Below are positions 61,463 to 64,000 of a stretch of 64,000 nucleotides of DNA, piece by piece. Position 1 is the stretch's first letter; the number at the start of each line of letters is the position of its first letter. The stretch lies in contig NZ_JAEINV010000003.1 in the NCBI RefSeq assembly GCF_016342705.1, forward strand, positions 62,001 through 126,000. Direction: 5' to 3'. The notes below the pieces were generated by a model. That model made no database searches and was not told the DNA's origin. It was given only the letters and a program-made list of their open reading frames with translations. This DNA comes from Lutibacter sp. Lineage in GTDB: Bacteria; Bacteroidota; Bacteroidia; Flavobacteriales; Flavobacteriaceae. A program made the position numbers and the translations under genes.

Positions 61463-62119
61463 TTAAAAGTATTTTTTATACTGTAAAACCCTAAAGTCAA
61501 ATGTATTGAAGTTAGGGTTTTGTTTTTTTAATAATTTATATTCTGGATTACTTCCAACTGCTCTGTTTGCTGTTCCTGTTGGCGCTGTTAAAGAAATTAC
61601 TTCAATAATTCTGGTATTATCAATTTCAAAATGATGAATTTTTGGTGTCTCTAATGAAATCGTTTTTAAAGGAATGTTATGGGCTTTTAATTGTTTTCGT
61701 AAATGGTATTCTGGACCATTTTTACTATTTCCGCCAGTTAAAAGCAACGAAGTAACTGTTGGATTTTTTTTCAAATAAAAAAGCATATCGCGTAGTTGAA
61801 TATTTTCCATCCCAATATCGGAAGCATCTATTTTTTTACGTTCACAAGATTCAACAATATCACAAATACCAATGTTGTTTTTAATTAAAAAATCTTTTCG
61901 TTGTTCAATAGCAAAATCGGTAGTTTCAAATTGTAAATTCAAAGAGTATATTTCATTTAAAATTTTCCATAATTGCCCATCAATACTTCCATAGCAAAAA
62001 TCAACATCACCTTGTTTTAAATTTCCTAACGAAAATCTTGGCGGAGGTAAAGTTCCTACTATTAATTTTGTTGCGTTTTTTGGAATAAATGGTTTGTATG
62101 GATGTTTATGGAAGATCAT
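61463..62119 (-). CDS. Uracil-DNA glycosylase superfamily-like protein
   Basis: A 218-residue protein whose N-terminal strand motif KLIVGTLPPPRFSLG and C-terminal VISLTAPTGTANRAVG resemble the two catalytic-pocket motifs of Mug/UDG-superfamily enzymes (GxxPS and a Ser/Asn-rich loop). The middle (FLIKNNIGICDIVESCERKKIDASD) fits the family's helix after motif 1. Strict catalytic residues cannot be confirmed by eye. A DNA repair role is likely but not certain. Confidence 0.6.
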   Translation of the reverse strand: MIFHKHPYKPFIPKNATKLIVGTLPPPRFSLGNLKQGDVDFCYGSIDGQLWKILNEIYSLNLQFETTDFAIEQRKDFLIKNNIGICDIVESCERKKIDASDIGMENIQLRDMLFYLKKNPTVTSLLLTGGNSKNGPEYHLRKQLKAHNIPLKTISLETPKIHHFEIDNTRIIEVISLTAPTGTANRAVGSNPEYKLLKKQNPNFNTFDFRVLQYKKYF

Positions 62120-62172
62120 TTATAATACAATGGTTATTTACTTGATAAATCTACTAATAAATATTTCAATAG

Positions 62173-62204
62173 TTGTTAGATAAAAATAATACTGCGTAAA
62201 TTTG
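62173..62204 (+). promoter_or_regulatory. Putative promoter of the FUSC-family gene
   Basis: TTG at 62173-62175 and TAAATTTG at 62197-62204, spacer 21 bp. The predicted transcript start is about 14 nt before the TTG codon at 62225. Confidence 0.5.
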
Positions 62205-62224
62205 AACTTTCAAAATATATACAA

Positions 62225-64000
62225 TTGGAAGTTTTAAAACGGTTTTTTAAAAGTTTAGATTTTTTAAAAGGAATTGTAATGGCAATTGCCATATTAATTC
62301 CTGTTTTTTTAAGTAAATACTTTTTACAAGATATTCATTTTGGGTTTAGTATTGCGTTAGGCGTTTTATTTTGTGCGCCTGCAGACGTTCCAGGAAGCAC
62401 AAAACACGTTTTTTTCGGTATTTTAATTGCTACATTTTTATCGTTTAGTTTAACATTATTATTTGGTTCAATTGCAACTATTTTTTGGTTGTTGCTGCCA
62501 ATTTTAGGAATTTCAGTTTTTGCAGTATCGTATATTGCTGTTTTTGGTTTTAGAGCTTCGTTAATTTCATTTGTAGGTTTACTATCAATTATATTAAGTT
62601 TTACCAGAGATTATTCTAAAGAAAGTTTACTGCAACATGCAAGTTTAATAGCTTTGGGTGGTTTGTGGTATTTAATGTTAACATTTTTAAAAACACGATT
62701 ATTTCCTAAAATTCAAACCGATCAATTTTTTATTAAAACCATAGAAAAAACGGCTGATTATTTAAGAGTGAGAGGAGATTTGCTGCTTTGTACAACTGAT
62801 AGAAACGAATTGTTTCAGAAGCTATTTAAACTACAATTTGAAATTAATGAGCATCATGAAACTTTAAGAGATATTATTTTAACTTCACAAAGTAAAAATA
62901 CATTATCTAATAAAGTTAGAAGACAACAACTGTTATTTACGCAATTGGTTGATGTTTTAGAATTGGCTGTTGCAAATCCAGTTGATTATGAAAAATTTGA
63001 TGTAGTTTTTGAAAAGCATAAAGAAAAAATTGAGGATTTTAAAAAATTAATGTATGAAATATCACATCAATTAGATCATATTTCTAGAGTTATTAGAAAA
63101 GAAGAAGAATTAAAACCAAATACTGAAATACCTTCAATTATAAAAAATATTGAACGAAATATTGATTTATATAGAATTTTAGTAACAATGCCAAAAGCTA
63201 GATTTGGTACATTAATGTTATTAAATTTAAAAAACTACCAAGAAAAACAAGTTCAAAATGTTATTTCTTTAGAACGAATTTTAAATAATTATGCAACCAA
63301 TGATAAGATTTTAAGCGTTAAGGAAGCAACACGTTTTTTAACTCCGCAGGATTACGACTTTAAAAAGTTAACAGAGAATTTCACATTTAGTTCTCCTATT
63401 TTTAAGCATTCTTTGCGTTTAGCTATTATTACAATTATTGGTTTTATAATTGGAAAATTATTTTCAATGCAAAATCCATATTGGATTTTATTAACCATAG
63501 CCGTAATAATGCGACCAAGCTTTGGGTTAACAAAAACCAGATCTATTCATAGAGTTATTGGTACATTAATTGGCGCAACAATTGCCGCTGTGGTAATCTT
63601 ATTCACTCAAAACCCTGTAGTTTATGGTATAATTGCAACAATATCATTGCCTTTGGCTTTTTCATTAGTTCAATTAAATTATAGAAATGCAGCCGTATTT
63701 ATTACGTTAAATGTGGTTTTTGTATATGCTTTGTTTGAACCAAATATTTTATCGGTTATTCAATTTAGAATTATTGATACTCTTATTGGCGCAGCATTGG
63801 CATTTTCGGCAACCTATTTTTTATGGCCTTCTTGGCAGTTTCAAAATATTCATGAATATTTTATAAACGCTATAAAATCTAATCAATTGTTTTTGAAAGA
63901 AATAGCGTCATTTTATCATGCAAAAGGCGAGGTTTCAACAACTTATAAAGTGATTAGAAAGAAAGCGTTTTTAGATATTGCAGAAATGAATTCAGCTTTT
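62225..64000 (+). CDS. FUSC-family (YccS/YhfK-like) inner-membrane protein, 3' end cut by window
   Basis: The 592 visible codons show two blocks of about six transmembrane helices (residues about 15-160 and 400-535) separated by a soluble helical domain (about 165-390), the layout of FUSC/aromatic-acid-exporter-like proteins. The second block has NPYWILLTIAVIMRPSFGLTKTRSIHRVIGTLIGA, the family signature. The likely start is TTG at 62225 (MEVLKRFFKSLDFLKGIVMAI), because it supplies the usual N-terminal helix and sits just after the promoter. The first ATG, at 62279, would remove 18 residues. The substrate is unknown. Confidence 0.85.
   Translation, partial: MEVLKRFFKSLDFLKGIVMAIAILIPVFLSKYFLQDIHFGFSIALGVLFCAPADVPGSTKHVFFGILIATFLSFSLTLLFGSIATIFWLLLPILGISVFAVSYIAVFGFRASLISFVGLLSIILSFTRDYSKESLLQHASLIALGGLWYLMLTFLKTRLFPKIQTDQFFIKTIEKTADYLRVRGDLLLCTTDRNELFQKLFKLQFEINEHHETLRDIILTSQSKNTLSNKVRRQQLLFTQLVDVLELAVANPVDYEKFDVVFEKHKEKIEDFKKLMYEISHQLDHISRVIRKEEELKPNTEIPSIIKNIERNIDLYRILVTMPKARFGTLMLLNLKNYQEKQVQNVISLERILNNYATNDKILSVKEATRFLTPQDYDFKKLTENFTFSSPIFKHSLRLAIITIIGFIIGKLFSMQNPYWILLTIAVIMRPSFGLTKTRSIHRVIGTLIGATIAAVVILFTQNPVVYGIIATISLPLAFSLVQLNYRNAAVFITLNVVFVYALFEPNILSVIQFRIIDTLIGAALAFSATYFLWPSWQFQNIHEYFINAIKSNQLFLKEIASFYHAKGEVSTTYKVIRKKAFLDIAEMNSAF

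Overview
The window is a chromosomal segment from a member of the Bacteroidota, almost certainly a Flavobacteriaceae. The evidence is strongly AT-rich DNA, a gliding/type IX secretion gene (gldK), putative promoters built on the TAnnTTTG -7 box with no obvious Shine-Dalgarno sites, signal peptides that end in ...SQ/N, and family-typical genes (LVIVD propeller lipoprotein, DUF5686, LptE, GIN-domain protein). I cannot fix the genus. No prophage, insertion sequence, CRISPR array or rRNA operon was seen.

Layout. 1-6.1 kb (minus): the 5' part of gldK, a degenerate arginase-like gene, topA and an LVIVD lipoprotein. 6.3-12.8 kb (plus): miaB, a sigma-54 activator, lptE, an unknown gene, secG, then groES-groL. 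12.9-24.1 kb: a secreted zinc metalloprotease, a DUF5686 outer-membrane-type protein, M3 and M18 peptidases, a peptide-transporter-like MFS protein and lysS. A candidate small RNA with its own promoter and terminator follows (24.2-24.3 kb). 25-28.9 kb: a blaI/blaR1-type operon in which the sensor carries two TonB-C-like domains instead of a penicillin-binding domain; it is preceded by three copies of a 16-bp operator. 28.9-31.1 kb: an SLC12-like permease.

31.3-40.4 kb is the most unusual block. It holds an apparently exported phosphohistidine/ATP-grasp dikinase that resembles glucan water dikinase, a co-directional serine hydrolase, a convergent nucleotide-translocase-like membrane protein fused to HEAT repeats, and two tandem serine hydrolases of class A beta-lactamase fold. 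40.6-47.7 kb looks like a stress regulon: a PAS histidine kinase and a response regulator fused to a Crp/Fnr module, flanked by a universal stress protein, WG-repeat, DUF2267 and alpha/beta hydrolase genes and a pair of paralogous helical proteins. Four TGA-N6-TCA sites in this region each lie 29.5 bp (centre to box edge) from a -7-like box.

47.8-54.6 kb: an mlaEFD-type lipid transport operon, tRNA-Pro(TGG), a monothiol thioredoxin-like gene, trxB, an AspT-type antiporter and a GIN-domain protein. 54.7-61.2 kb: a complete trp operon (trpEGDCFBA) behind a leader peptide with three consecutive Trp codons and a terminator, i.e. classical attenuation. 61.2-64 kb: a double-CDGSH protein, a glycosylase-like protein and the start of a FUSC-family membrane protein cut by the window edge.
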